Virus record (IMG/VR): IMGVR_UViG_3300010370_000076
Coordinates: 1 to 41,432 of that record
DNA from: a virus
Strand: one strand, 5' to 3'
Length of the DNA: 41,432 nt
Shown here piece by piece: positions 6,271 through 13,214 of this stretch (within the stretch, counting starts at the first letter, position 1; every line of letters starts with the position of its first letter). The notes below the pieces were generated by a model, which worked only from the letters and a program-made list of their open reading frames with translations, had not been told where the DNA came from and did not search any database. The position numbers and the translations under genes were made by a program.

Positions 6271-6285
6271 ACGGTGTAGCACCGT
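6271..6285. repeat. Short perfect hairpin between divergent genes
   Basis: ACGGTG-TAG-CACCGT in the 181-base divergent interval between the protease gene and the MazG-like gene. It could be an operator; no regulator can be named. The rest of the interval is AT-rich, with no clear match to the window's main promoter form. Confidence 0.4.
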
Positions 6286-6359
6286 GTGACACTTTGTCTT
6301 GAACACTACAGCAAATCTAAAATACATTTTCAGTACCCGCTGAGAGAAATTGGAACACC

Positions 6360-6866
6360 ATGCCAGACGAAGACTTAAAGGTTAGACTATTTGACGGTCT
6401 TTTGTGCGCCTACAACATTTCTTCCGAAACCATAAAGGCGTGGGGGGAGCCTGCGCAGCTGGACAAGACAATAGAGGAGTGCGCTGAATTGATTGTTGCA
6501 CTTCAGCATTCTAGATCGCGTACTCTCGACACACGGATCGTAGCGAGTGAGATTGCTGACGTCTTAGTCATGGTCGTTTGTGCCGCGAGAATTGTAGGTG
6601 TTGATGTCGTTTCTGAAGAAATGAGTAAAAAGCTTGCTCGCCTGAAAGGACGACTTGAAGCAGTGAAGCCTCGCGTCGATTTAGAAGAGAAGTACACAAA
6701 AGCAATTCAGCACGTGAGTGAGATGGAGACAAAGTATAGAAGAGAACTTGCTGCAAACGAGGAGCTAAGACAACAGCTTAGACTTCTCCAGAGTCAGCCT
6801 GATTCAAAAGCAGGATCTTCTGATGATGCGAGAGACTCAGAGAAAAAGTCAGTAAAGAAAAAGTAA
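6360..6866 (+). CDS. MazG-like nucleotide pyrophosphohydrolase with coiled-coil tail (168 aa)
   Basis: Residues 35-100 carry the MazG/all-alpha NTP pyrophosphatase signature: E39-E40-x2-E43 (KTIEECAELIVAL) and E64-x2-D67 (ASEIADVLVMV), the acidic Mg2+-binding residues. This family hydrolyses NTPs to NMP and pyrophosphate. Phage MazG proteins are linked to nucleotide-pool cleaning or lowering (p)ppGpp-type alarm signals. Residues 105-150 form a charged coiled coil and the tail is Lys/Ser-rich, an extension beyond the usual domain of about 100 residues. It is followed by two tiny membrane-protein frames. Confidence 0.75.
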   Translation: MPDEDLKVRLFDGLLCAYNISSETIKAWGEPAQLDKTIEECAELIVALQHSRSRTLDTRIVASEIADVLVMVVCAARIVGVDVVSEEMSKKLARLKGRLEAVKPRVDLEEKYTKAIQHVSEMETKYRRELAANEELRQQLRLLQSQPDSKAGSSDDARDSEKKSVKKK

Positions 6867-6875
6867 GTGATCATC

Positions 6876-6968
6876 ATGTTTTTTAGTCTAATTTTTGGAT
6901 TCGCTCTACTTGTAAAGCTTTTCTACGTGATAGTCAGTCAGATCATGCTCGATCTTGCGAGATGTTGA
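6876..6968 (+). CDS. Tiny membrane peptide (30 aa)
   Basis: A 30-residue frame that is almost wholly hydrophobic (MFFSLIFGFALLVKLFYVIV) and ends in LDLARC. An in-frame GTG at 6867 follows the MazG-like stop directly and would add three residues. Single-span peptides of this size recur throughout this phage, which raises its plausibility. No function can be assigned. Confidence 0.45.
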   Translation: MFFSLIFGFALLVKLFYVIVSQIMLDLARC

Positions 6969-6978
6969 TATTTAAATT

Positions 6979-7062
6979 GTGACCCTACCACTAATTCTTT
7001 TCTTCTCTGGATTTGCTGCAGGATTTTTTACACTTGCTATAGTTCTCGACTATTTTAAGTAA
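6979..7062 (+). CDS. Tiny membrane peptide, GTG start (27 aa)
   Basis: A 27-codon frame with a hydrophobic core (PLILFFSGFAAGFFTLAIVL) and a short DYFK end, typical of a single-span peptide. The GTG start has no ribosome-binding site, but a TATTTA box lies just upstream, so leaderless initiation is possible. Weak evidence overall. Confidence 0.35.
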   Translation: MTLPLILFFSGFAAGFFTLAIVLDYFK

Positions 7063-7085
7063 TACACTATAGTTAGCATAGTGAG

Positions 7086-7114
7086 TGCAAAGTTATTCAC
7101 GCGTGTGGTATGAG
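7086..7114 (+). promoter_or_regulatory. Phage promoter TGCAAA-17-TATGAG
   Basis: TGCAAA (7086-7091), 17 bases, TATGAG (7109-7114). The last -10 base deviates from T. The ATG at 7122 begins 7 bases later, matching the leaderless geometry seen elsewhere. Confidence 0.6.
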
Positions 7115-7121
7115 TGTGTCT

Positions 7122-7733
7122 ATGGTAGCAAAGAGACTTCCACGCAACGGTTCCGACTTGGTCGAAGAGATCGAGCAAAAAATTTATATGCTTGAGTCTC
7201 TCGTTCGTGAATTAATCAATGACATTGCTAGCTCCATGCAAAGAAATTTTGAATCAAGCGGAGGCTGCACGAAGTGTCTCGGTCGTGGCTGGGTTGTAAC
7301 CTGGGACACGATGGATTTTATGGACGGAAGTTGTGCAGAGTACGCTGCTTGTCCCAACGAGAACTGCACAGAAGAAACTCGCGCGGCGTCAGGCCTTCAT
7401 CCACAGCACAACAGATACGATTACAACAGAGGCGTGTCAAATCCCGTGGTTGCGCATCCTGCATATCAGTGTGTTGTCAAGCAGCTCGCAGAACAGGCGC
7501 TTGATCTCCGTTCCGAGGTATACAGGCTTCAATCCGAAAACAGGGCCTTTAAGAAGGGCGACAAAGTCGTCGTTGCTAGAGGAAGAAAAGTTCCGATCGG
7601 AACTCTGGGTAGAGTCGCTTGGATTTCTCAGAATACAGGAGGAATCCTGCTCAAACCTGAAGACAAGTGGCAAGATCGCACTGCAGACGGCGTGTGGGTC
7701 AATCCTAAAAATATTGAGCGTCTCGTCGAGTAG
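7122..7733 (+). CDS. Zinc-finger-like protein with C-terminal KOW-like domain (203 aa)
   Basis: An N-terminal helix (GSDLVEEIEQKIYMLESLV) leads to a Cys pattern C-T-K-C at about residue 48, with later Cys residues (ACPNENC) and a glycine turn (GRGW). This resembles the zinc ribbon of DnaJ-type CxxCxGxG elements. The C-terminal 55 residues (KKGDKVVVARG, GTLGRVAWIS, WVNPKNIERLVE) match the small SH3/KOW-like family, so this looks like a fusion. An ATG at 7110 is in frame, but 7122 fits the promoter spacing. A nucleic-acid or ribosome-binding role is conceivable, not shown. Confidence 0.65.
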   Translation: MVAKRLPRNGSDLVEEIEQKIYMLESLVRELINDIASSMQRNFESSGGCTKCLGRGWVVTWDTMDFMDGSCAEYAACPNENCTEETRAASGLHPQHNRYDYNRGVSNPVVAHPAYQCVVKQLAEQALDLRSEVYRLQSENRAFKKGDKVVVARGRKVPIGTLGRVAWISQNTGGILLKPEDKWQDRTADGVWVNPKNIERLVE

Positions 7734-7738
7734 CTCCG

Positions 7739-7767
7739 TGCAAACTCATCCGCATTTGAGGTATCAT
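7739..7767 (+). promoter_or_regulatory. Phage promoter TGCAAA-17-TATCAT
   Basis: TGCAAA (7739-7744), 17 bases, TATCAT (7762-7767). The ATG at 7774 begins 6 bases after the -10 box. Confidence 0.8.
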
Positions 7768-7773
7768 AAGAAC

Positions 7774-8010
7774 ATGATCAAGGTCAATCCTAAAGCACAG
7801 GTTGCAAATACGTTCTTCGATCTCTTCGGAAGCGATCATGAAGTCGAAGTTCGGGGTTCGCGTCAGCGTGCTCGTGGACTCTACCTCACGGAAATCAATG
7901 TCGACGGCAACGTCGTCGCCCGTGCGAGTCATCAAGATTGGCGAAAATCTTATAAAATGTTGAGGACAGAGGTCGAAAAATTGTACGTCGACGGCCTCGC
8001 TCTCGTGTAA
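7774..8010 (+). CDS. Unknown small basic protein, leaderless (78 aa)
   Basis: The product begins MIKVNPKAQVANTFFDLFGS and continues with a strand-rich basic stretch (HEVEVRGSRQRARGLYLTEI). The frame is open for 147 further codons upstream, but that overlaps the previous gene; this ATG is fixed by the promoter. No family recognised. Its last codons overlap the -35 box of the next promoter. Confidence 0.65.
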   Translation: MIKVNPKAQVANTFFDLFGSDHEVEVRGSRQRARGLYLTEINVDGNVVARASHQDWRKSYKMLRTEVEKLYVDGLALV

Positions 8011-8034
8011 AGTAAAAACTCTAAATGTTAAACT
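8006..8034 (+). promoter_or_regulatory. Phage promoter TGTAAA-17-TAAACT
   Basis: TGTAAA (8006-8011), 17 bases, TAAACT (8029-8034). Here the message has a leader of about 24 bases containing AAGGAG ahead of the ATPase start at 8065, so this promoter form also drives conventional leaders. Confidence 0.75.
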
Positions 8035-8064
8035 GATTTCAACAATTCAAGGAGCCTCTATCTC

Positions 8065-9195
8065 ATGTCGAACATGTCCATCAAGACCTTTCTCTCTGTC
8101 GCTGAAGTTCTCCCGATCGAGACTTCTGTTCTACTCCGTGGTCCCCACGGCATCGGCAAGAGCCAAGTGGTTCGTCAAGTCGCAAAGTCCTTCGATCTCC
8201 CGGTAATCGATCGCCGTCTTTCGCAGATGACCGAAGGCGACATGGTCGGTCTCCCAAGCACCGACGGCGAAGTGACCCGCTTCAATCCTCCTGATTGGTA
8301 CAAGCGTGCGTGCACCACGCCTGTGTGTCTCTTCCTCGATGAGCTGAACCGAGCCACCCCGGAAGTTATGCAGGCAGCCTTCCAGATCGTTCTGGATCGT
8401 GAGCTGAACGGCTGGCAGCTTCACTCGGAGACTCGAGTATTCGCAGCAGTCAATGCCTCTGCAGCCTATACCGTCAACGAGATGGATCCGGCTCTCCTCG
8501 ACCGCTTCTGGACGATCGACCTCGAGCCTACCGTTGAGGACTGGCTCACCTGGGCTCGTTCGGAAGGTGCAGACGATCAGCCTCGAGTCTACAGCGTCAT
8601 CACCGACTTCATTGCAGGCAACGAAAAGTGGCTCGACTCGCCCAAGGACGCGGAGCCCGGAAAGGTTTCTCCCAGCCGTCGTTCCTGGGAGCGTCTCTCT
8701 GACGCTCTCACCAAGGCAGGTATCGCTCAACTCGATGAACCTGCAAACAACACTCTTTTCTATCCAATCTGCCTCGGATACATCGGAACTGAAGCTACCA
8801 TCGCTCTCAACGGATTTGCGAAGACGATCGATGCTCAGGTTTCCGGTGAGCAAATCATCAACGAATACGACAAGGTTAAGAAGAAGGTCAAGAAGCTCGG
8901 CGCTGAGAAGCAAAACATTCTCATTGACAAGGTTACTACCTATGTCACCAAGGACCTGAAGACTCTCAACGACAAGCAGGGCAAGAATCTTCAAAACTTC
9001 ATGAATGATCTTAGCGAAGAACATCGGGTTTCGTGCTGGTCTAAGATGACGCAAGGCAGTGGAACTGACAATCTTGAGCTTGCTAAGTCCATTCACAAGT
9101 GGTGTGTCGAGGGAATCCTCGCTTCGTTCGGGGTTTCCGCTGACGCAGCAGTAAAGGCACTTACCGCTAGCTCGAAGAAGAAGGCAGAGAAGTGA
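8065..9195 (+). CDS. MoxR-type AAA+ ATPase (376 aa)
   Basis: Walker A is GPHGIGKS at residues 26-33 and Walker B CLFLDELNRA at about 87-96. Sensor-type sequence (VFAAVNAS) and an arginine-finger region (DPALLDRFWTIDL) follow, the order of MoxR ATPases. MoxR proteins act as chaperone-like motors that usually pair with a von Willebrand A-domain protein. A DUF2201/VWA protein is encoded 23 kb away at 32584-33960 and is driven by the same promoter form, so they probably work together. The C-terminal 130 residues are Lys-rich and helical. Start supported by AAGGAG. Confidence 0.9.
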   Translation: MSNMSIKTFLSVAEVLPIETSVLLRGPHGIGKSQVVRQVAKSFDLPVIDRRLSQMTEGDMVGLPSTDGEVTRFNPPDWYKRACTTPVCLFLDELNRATPEVMQAAFQIVLDRELNGWQLHSETRVFAAVNASAAYTVNEMDPALLDRFWTIDLEPTVEDWLTWARSEGADDQPRVYSVITDFIAGNEKWLDSPKDAEPGKVSPSRRSWERLSDALTKAGIAQLDEPANNTLFYPICLGYIGTEATIALNGFAKTIDAQVSGEQIINEYDKVKKKVKKLGAEKQNILIDKVTTYVTKDLKTLNDKQGKNLQNFMNDLSEEHRVSCWSKMTQGSGTDNLELAKSIHKWCVEGILASFGVSADAAVKALTASSKKKAEK

Positions 9196-9198
9196 GAC

Positions 9199-9741
9199 AT
9201 GGAGTTTAACTCCGAACTATGGAAGGAGAGAGCATGGGCCCGGTATACCCGGGCCGTCCAGTCGGGCCGCGCCCAAAAAATTGATGAAACAAATTGGGCA
9301 CTTGATGTGCTTGCTATCAACGATTTAGAGCTCCTGGTCAACTGGTGCAAAAATCATAAACTAAAAGTTGTCTTTGCAAAGAAGTCTAACGGAACTTATT
9401 ATCACGACGACAAGCAAATTACAATATGCTCCAACTTATCTCCCAGGAGTCAAGTCATTGTACTTCTTCACGAATGCGGTCATCACTTGATAGAAGTACA
9501 AGAGCTTCATGAGAGATTTGTCCTCGGATACTCTCAGACAGACCCAGAAATCACAAAAACTTTTGAGCATAGAATTGCTTGTCTTGAAGAAGAGTTTGAA
9601 GCATGGCATAGGGGTTGGAAGCTTGCAAGACGGTTGTGTCTTTGCGTCGATCGCGAAAGCTTCGACAAGTATCGCGTGAAGTGTCTGAGGACTTACATAA
9701 AGTGGTCGCTTAAGCCCAAAAAATTTAGTGAGGTAGACTGA
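9199..9741 (+). CDS. HExxH putative zinc metalloprotease (180 aa)
   Basis: The zinc motif HECGHHLIE is at residues 91-99 (H91, E92, H95). A run of acids further on (CLEEEFEAWHRG, E130-E134) could give the third ligand, the layout of gluzincin-type and SprT/ImmA-like proteins. There is no signal peptide, so it is cytoplasmic. It starts 3 bases after the MoxR gene and is probably in the same operon. A GC-rich imperfect palindrome lies within its first codons. Substrate unknown. Confidence 0.7.
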   Translation: MEFNSELWKERAWARYTRAVQSGRAQKIDETNWALDVLAINDLELLVNWCKNHKLKVVFAKKSNGTYYHDDKQITICSNLSPRSQVIVLLHECGHHLIEVQELHERFVLGYSQTDPEITKTFEHRIACLEEEFEAWHRGWKLARRLCLCVDRESFDKYRVKCLRTYIKWSLKPKKFSEVD

Positions 9742-10076
9742 TGCAGAGAGACGTTGTAACAATGTTCCTCATGGAGACCGTGTTCCACGAGGCGGGCGTG
9801 GCTCCCATCAAGACGATCCACCACGATTACAGTCGGATCCTCGCCGATCTCTCACCGGAGGAGGCACGGATCGCGAAGCGCAAGTTCCGCAAGCTGTGGC
9901 GTCGAACAGCCAAGTACCTCATCGAGAAGAAGATCAACGGCAGGTACATCAAGCAGACTCTCGGCATGGGTGCCAAGAGTCCCACCCGATCCCAGAAGAA
10001 CTCTCGCAAGACGATCGTTCTGGGCCACGTCCTTGACAAGGTGGTAGTTCCCATGCGAAATAAGTTGCGTAAATAA
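9741..10076 (+). CDS. Unknown basic protein (111 aa)
   Basis: A strongly basic, helical protein (RIAKRKFRKLWRRTAKYLIE, then SPTRSQKNSRKTIVLGH), plausibly nucleic-acid binding. Its ATG shares one base with the upstream stop (TGATG), so it is coupled to the HExxH protein and ends the MoxR operon. A terminator follows at 10196. No family recognised. Confidence 0.65.
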   Translation: MQRDVVTMFLMETVFHEAGVAPIKTIHHDYSRILADLSPEEARIAKRKFRKLWRRTAKYLIEKKINGRYIKQTLGMGAKSPTRSQKNSRKTIVLGHVLDKVVVPMRNKLRK

Positions 10077-10195
10077 AGATTTCCGCTCCGTGGGTTTGGG
10101 CGGACTTTTAACGGAGGATCTACTGCGTACCACGCGTCGGCTCCACCACATTATGCGCAGGTGAAATCCCCTAGGATCGTGGGGTCAGTAACCTC
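10077..10195 (+). ncRNA. Unexplained transcribed non-coding stretch
   Basis: No frame with coding character is seen between the operon end at 10076 and the terminator at 10196. The stretch is compositionally balanced, with several short complementary pieces (for example around CCGCTCC / GGAGG and CCTAGGATCGTGGGG). Because it lies upstream of a terminator it would be part of the MoxR-operon transcript. It could be a 3-prime UTR or a small RNA; no RNA family is recognised. Confidence 0.25.
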
Positions 10196-10243
10196 GAGGC
10201 CGGCCGCCCTGAAATTATGGGGGTCCGGCCTCACCCTTTTGTT
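10196..10243 (+). terminator. Intrinsic terminator after the MoxR operon
   Basis: GAGGCCGG (10196-10203) pairs with CCGGCCTC (10225-10232). Inner CCGCCC/GGGGGT extends the stem, and ACCCTTTTGTT follows. Confidence 0.8.
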
Positions 10244-10272
10244 CTCAGAATATTCGAAAAAAAGATTCTGAG
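10244..10272. repeat. Second hairpin directly after the terminator
   Basis: CTCAGAAT (10244-10251) pairs perfectly with ATTCTGAG (10265-10272) around a 13-base loop containing seven A residues. Read on the minus strand the loop carries a T-run. It may be a back-up terminator or an operator ahead of the promoter at 10306. Confidence 0.5.
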
Positions 10273-10305
10273 GGGTTACACGATTCTCGCAGGTGATTAT
10301 CTCTG

Positions 10306-10334
10306 TGTAAACTGCTGAATCAAGATGTTAGGTT
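10306..10334 (+). promoter_or_regulatory. Phage promoter TGTAAA-17-TAGGTT
   Basis: TGTAAA (10306-10311), 17 bases, TAGGTT (10329-10334). The ATG at 10341 begins 6 bases after the -10 box (leaderless). Confidence 0.8.
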
Positions 10335-10340
10335 AGGACC

Positions 10341-10673
10341 ATGAACGAGAACACGAAGCAATCCGCCGCTGCTATCCTTGAGGAAGTAACGAAGCAACTC
10401 GAGGATGCATTCGCGCTCCCTACGTCAGCATCCCCCACCGATGAAATTATTCCACACATGGGACTCGAAGTTGAGGTTGCAGAGGGCGATTGGATTCCAT
10501 CCACACAAGTTCTGTGGCGATCCTGGACAGGTCGAAGGAAGGTCTGGGGTATTGAGTACCACGGCCCAGTTTTCAATATTGACAGGGATGATTCTTCTCT
10601 GTGGACCGGGAAAAGGGTTTGCGCCTGCGACAAGTGTCAAGAGAACGTATCTTCGTCTATGAAGCCTAACTAG
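10341..10673 (+). CDS. Unknown protein, leaderless (110 aa)
   Basis: An N-terminal helix (KQSAAAILEEVTKQLEDAFA) is followed by a strand-rich segment with tryptophans (GDWIPSTQVLWRSWTGRRKV) and a CDKC pair near the C-terminus (VCACDKCQEN), possibly a small metal site. No family recognised. It is a single-gene unit between two promoters of the same form. Confidence 0.65.
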   Translation: MNENTKQSAAAILEEVTKQLEDAFALPTSASPTDEIIPHMGLEVEVAEGDWIPSTQVLWRSWTGRRKVWGIEYHGPVFNIDRDDSSLWTGKRVCACDKCQENVSSSMKPN

Positions 10674-10687
10674 CTAGCTTAAACGCG

Positions 10688-10716
10688 TGCAAAGATACAC
10701 TCTTCCGTGGTAGGGT
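10688..10716 (+). promoter_or_regulatory. Phage promoter TGCAAA-17-TAGGGT
   Basis: TGCAAA (10688-10693), 17 bases, TAGGGT (10711-10716). The ATG at 10723 begins 6 bases later (leaderless). Confidence 0.8.
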
Positions 10717-10722
10717 AGACAC

Positions 10723-11130
10723 ATGAGGAAGATTCGAAAGATCAACTGGACTCCTGAGGCTAAAATGGAGAAGAAGATCACGCCGCCGCATCCCCTCGTT
10801 CCTGAGCGGCCCCTCGATGAATACATCAACTACGAATCTCTGAAGGCAGGTATGAACATTGGAGCGCTGTGGTTCACCCACTGTCGCCTCTCTGAAGATA
10901 AGAGGTACGTGAACGCAGGCTACATGCCTCATGAGTTTCCGTACGTCGTCTACTCAGCCTTCGACAAACCGACGTTTCCTCCACAAACACCTGCCATCTA
11001 CATGGGAACGGTGCGGGTTGAGGAGGAATCCCGTAACGGCAACCTCACTCGCGTTCTTCGCCACTCCTTCCTCATCGGTGGAAAGCGATATATCACCTAT
11101 GACATCGGCAAATGCTTCTATCCGGCATGA
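10723..11130 (+). CDS. Unknown protein, leaderless (135 aa)
   Basis: Basic N-terminus (MRKIRKINWTPEAKMEKK), Pro-rich linker, then a strand-rich region (NIGALWFTHCRLSEDKRYVN, then AIYMGTVRVEEESRN) that may be another small beta barrel. It heads an operon of four genes to 11853 joined by ATGA/GTGA overlaps. Function unknown. Confidence 0.65.
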   Translation: MRKIRKINWTPEAKMEKKITPPHPLVPERPLDEYINYESLKAGMNIGALWFTHCRLSEDKRYVNAGYMPHEFPYVVYSAFDKPTFPPQTPAIYMGTVRVEEESRNGNLTRVLRHSFLIGGKRYITYDIGKCFYPA

Positions 11131-11387
11131 GGCGGTTTCGCAGGTGGCTTCGCTTCCTCTTCGGAAATCTGAAGCGGTGGCACAAGCCTTTCATGCGTCA
11201 GTGGCCCGTGTACGAGGGGGGTGAACTTGTGGAGTGTAACGGCAAGATGTATGTAATACTCCATCCTTCACTTAGGATTGATGGGCGACCGGCGGGCGGG
11301 TTAGGTGGACCCGCATGCTACCTTGCACTCAACTCGTTCGGCGTGATGGAATCGATCAACAACTGGGAAACTCGGGGGCTTCAGTGA
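11127..11387 (+). CDS. Unknown small basic protein (86 aa)
   Basis: The ATG overlaps the previous stop (ATGA); in-frame codons upstream are ignored for that reason. The first 25 residues are very basic and aromatic (MRRFRRWLRFLFGNLKRWHK), as in a membrane-surface or nucleic-acid-binding segment. The remainder is strand-rich (GKMYVILHPSL) and glycine-rich. No family recognised. Confidence 0.6.
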   Translation: MRRFRRWLRFLFGNLKRWHKPFMRQWPVYEGGELVECNGKMYVILHPSLRIDGRPAGGLGGPACYLALNSFGVMESINNWETRGLQ

Positions 11388-11734
11388 TCGCAGAGATAAC
11401 GTTCTTGGCTTCCCTCGCAACTGCGACGGTCGCCTACGCATTGCATCGGAGGGCCTCGGCAGGCCAACCACATGCTCCACAGCTGGAATTGGTTCCCGAG
11501 ATTGAAGTGGAAGTTATGACGGAGCGCAAGATGGGTGAGGTGCTTATGTATCCATTTGGGCCCCATGTATGTTTCCACGATTGCTACGCAGTGATCGTTC
11601 TGGAGGATGTAAGTGGTGGTTTCTACCGCGTGCGCACCTTCCACGAGGCGCCTAAGGAACTAGTTCTCCACACCTCACAACTCTACACGAAGTCGGAAAT
11701 AGAGCGCAGGTCCCGATTAGTTATCGGAGCATGA
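11384..11734 (+). CDS. Membrane-anchored SH3/KOW-like protein, GTG start (116 aa)
   Basis: The GTG start overlaps the previous stop. Residues 3-18 are hydrophobic (AEITFLASLATATVAYAL), giving a possible N-terminal anchor. The rest (KMGEVLMYPFGPHVCFHD, YAVIVLEDVSGGFYRVRTF, ELVLHTSQL) follows the strand layout of the small SH3/KOW-like proteins. An anchored version of that family would be unusual here; the assignment is by pattern only. Confidence 0.55.
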   Translation: MIAEITFLASLATATVAYALHRRASAGQPHAPQLELVPEIEVEVMTERKMGEVLMYPFGPHVCFHDCYAVIVLEDVSGGFYRVRTFHEAPKELVLHTSQLYTKSEIERRSRLVIGA

Positions 11735-11853
11735 TATTAATTGTAATACAATCCTTCTTAGTTGCAGCGATTGCTTACGCGATCTTTGCTCTTCCCGCAG
11801 TCTTTCTTATTAAGGAGCCCCACATCTCAAAGATAGGCAAGAAAAGAAAATGA
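11731..11853 (+). CDS. Tiny membrane protein (40 aa)
   Basis: ATG overlaps the previous stop (ATGA). Residues 2-27 form one hydrophobic span (MILIVIQSFLVAAIAYAIFA) and the tail is Lys-rich (SKIGKKRK), the positive-inside pattern. It belongs to a large set of single-span mini-proteins in this phage. Function unknown. Confidence 0.6.
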   Translation: MILIVIQSFLVAAIAYAIFALPAVFLIKEPHISKIGKKRK

Positions 11854-11862
11854 TTTAGATAC

Positions 11863-12027
11863 GTGCCAGAGACTGTTCGCTGGCTAGTGTCACCAGACGC
11901 AAATAGAAGGGAGCTGAACTTCCCACTGGTTTCTGTTCCCCGGAGATTAAAGGGGAGGCAACCTGATATGCCACAAAGACGTGCAAGTCGTCGCATCAGG
12001 AAGCGTTCCACCACGCTGAAAAGTTGA
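11863..12027 (+). CDS. Possible small Arg-rich protein, GTG start (54 aa)
   Basis: An open frame of 54 codons starting at GTG, nine bases after the previous stop. It is strikingly basic (RRLKGRQPDMPQRRASRRIR), as in a DNA- or RNA-binding peptide. No Shine-Dalgarno sequence is seen at the expected distance. A strong terminator follows 27 bases after the stop, which supports the stretch being transcribed. Confidence 0.4.
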   Translation: MPETVRWLVSPDANRRELNFPLVSVPRRLKGRQPDMPQRRASRRIRKRSTTLKS

Positions 12028-12053
12028 GCCGTCAATGGTCACAGGTGGATAAG

Positions 12054-12097
12054 CTGCACTCCGTGGAAATGGCCACCACCGAGTGCAGTGATCTTTT
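12054..12097 (+). terminator. Intrinsic terminator of the 10723-12027 operon
   Basis: CTGCACTC (12054-12061) pairs with GAGTGCAG (12081-12088), with further pairing CGTGG/CCACC inside and a T-run (TCTTTTTG) right after. Confidence 0.85.
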
Positions 12098-12110
12098 TGA
12101 GAGAGAGAAG

Positions 12111-12140
12111 TGTAAAGGTTTGCATCAAGTATTGTATATT
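12111..12140 (+). promoter_or_regulatory. Phage promoter TGTAAA-18-TATATT
   Basis: TGTAAA (12111-12116) and TATATT (12135-12140), spaced 18 rather than the usual 17. A leader of about 44 bases with AAGGAG precedes the secreted hydrolase gene. Confidence 0.7.
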
Positions 12141-12190
12141 AGAAAAGTTCCACATATGTGGATCCATTAACAAACCCGCAAGGAGTTATC

Positions 12191-12946
12191 ATGAACATCA
12201 AGAACATCATCATCGCAACTGTCCTCACCACCTCCCTCGCCCATGCAGATGTTTACGTGCACGGCAAGGGAACCAACACATACCAGCGCGGTCTCACGCA
12301 GGATTACGGTTACTGGGGTGGTTACGCAGCCACCAACGTTTCCGGCACGAAGTATGCTTGGAATTGGGACGGCGATAGCGAAGTAATCACCAACAACGCA
12401 GTAGTTTCTGCTTATAATTCTGCGCTCCCTGCCAAATCTGTGGTTCGTTGTCACAGTGCCGGCTGCCTCATCACGGCTCGCGCACTTTATCTCTACGGAA
12501 CTGGTAAGTTCTCTCGAGTTGTTGCAGGTGCATCAGCAGAGGGTGGCAGTGAGCTCGCATCGATCGGTTCTCTCGGTGGAGCAATTGGTGGCCTCAACAA
12601 CTCTCTCCGCCCGAATGTGGCTCGTTCCTTCACACACAACACCACAGTTGCAACATACCATGGAGGTGGCTCGAGCTCTGAGGCGGTTCCAACTTGGGGC
12701 CTGCTACTCAGTCCTGTAACATCCGCAACCCTTCCGGGTGAAGATGATGGCGCAGTTGCATACCACTCCACCCTCGGTAAGGCAACCACTGGAACCTGGT
12801 GCGATACTGATTCTGTCTGGTACAATCCTGCAACATACGGTTGTACAGCATGGAACAAGGGCACGCAGTACAGTGGCCACGTTGTTAGGGAAGTTCAATA
12901 TTGGGGACACTCGCCCTCTGCAGCTTTTGCTGCTCGTGGATGGTAA
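12191..12946 (+). CDS. Secreted alpha/beta-hydrolase-like protein (251 aa)
   Basis: Signal peptide: MNIKNIIIATVLTTSLAHA, cleaved about 19/20. The nucleophile elbow C-H-S-A-G-C is at residues 87-92 (Ser89), a GxSxG variant with Cys in place of the outer glycines. The rest fits a lipase-like fold (VYVHGKGTNTY near the start; LPGEDDGAVAYHS and YWGHS near the end could supply Asp and His). Export to the host periplasm or outside is expected. An esterase or lipase acting on host membrane is plausible. The upstream in-frame ATG at 12158 is rejected because AAGGAG lies just before 12191 and the signal peptide starts there. Confidence 0.75.
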   Translation: MNIKNIIIATVLTTSLAHADVYVHGKGTNTYQRGLTQDYGYWGGYAATNVSGTKYAWNWDGDSEVITNNAVVSAYNSALPAKSVVRCHSAGCLITARALYLYGTGKFSRVVAGASAEGGSELASIGSLGGAIGGLNNSLRPNVARSFTHNTTVATYHGGGSSSEAVPTWGLLLSPVTSATLPGEDDGAVAYHSTLGKATTGTWCDTDSVWYNPATYGCTAWNKGTQYSGHVVREVQYWGHSPSAAFAARGW

Positions 12947-12949
12947 GAC

Positions 12950-13042
12950 ATGGTAACATTCAATCTCTTCATGCTGGGAATCGCTAACATCTTCGCATCG
13001 ATCTTGATGGGAGCGATATTTAATCCCCGTGAAGCTGGTTGA
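12950..13042 (+). CDS. Tiny membrane peptide (30 aa)
   Basis: ATG 3 bases after the hydrolase stop. One hydrophobic span (FNLFMLGIANIFASILMGAI) and a short polar end (NPREAG). It overlaps the next gene by 14 bases. One of the recurring single-span mini-proteins; function unknown. Confidence 0.45.
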   Translation: MVTFNLFMLGIANIFASILMGAIFNPREAG

Positions 13043-13214
13043 AGGGTTAGATTACGAGTGGGATGAGGAGGGGAACCTGGTGTTCTCCTCCTCGTTTCTT
13101 TTGGCCCGAGGAAATTGTTGCAAAAATGGTTGCAGGAATTGCCCCTACGGGTTTAAAAGATATAATTACACGCATGACGAAGTTAACGGAAGAAGAGATC
13201 CAAGCGATCCGTGA
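13029..13214 (+). CDS. Small Cys-rich protein, DUF5522-like (61 aa)
   Basis: Central motif G-N-C-C-x-N-G-C-x-N-C-P-Y-G-F at about residues 28-42, preceded by a strand pair (NLVFSSSFLLARG). The CCxNGCxxCPY pattern is what I associate with the DUF5522 family, a probable metal-binding mini-domain found in many bacteria. Start is a GTG and somewhat uncertain. It overlaps the following gene by about 40 bases in another frame, so the extreme C-terminus may not be conserved. Confidence 0.6.
   Translation: MKLVEGLDYEWDEEGNLVFSSSFLLARGNCCKNGCRNCPYGFKRYNYTHDEVNGRRDPSDP

Noticed and set aside
8131-9096. A 321-codon minus-strand frame across the MoxR gene
   Set aside because: Antisense to an ATPase with intact Walker motifs; no start signal and no recognisable motif.
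9234-9275. GC-rich imperfect palindrome GGGCCCGGTATACCCGGGCC
   Set aside because: It lies inside the first codons of the HExxH gene and can be explained by Ala/Arg/Gly codons; it has no T-run, so I do not call it a terminator, although it could tune translation.
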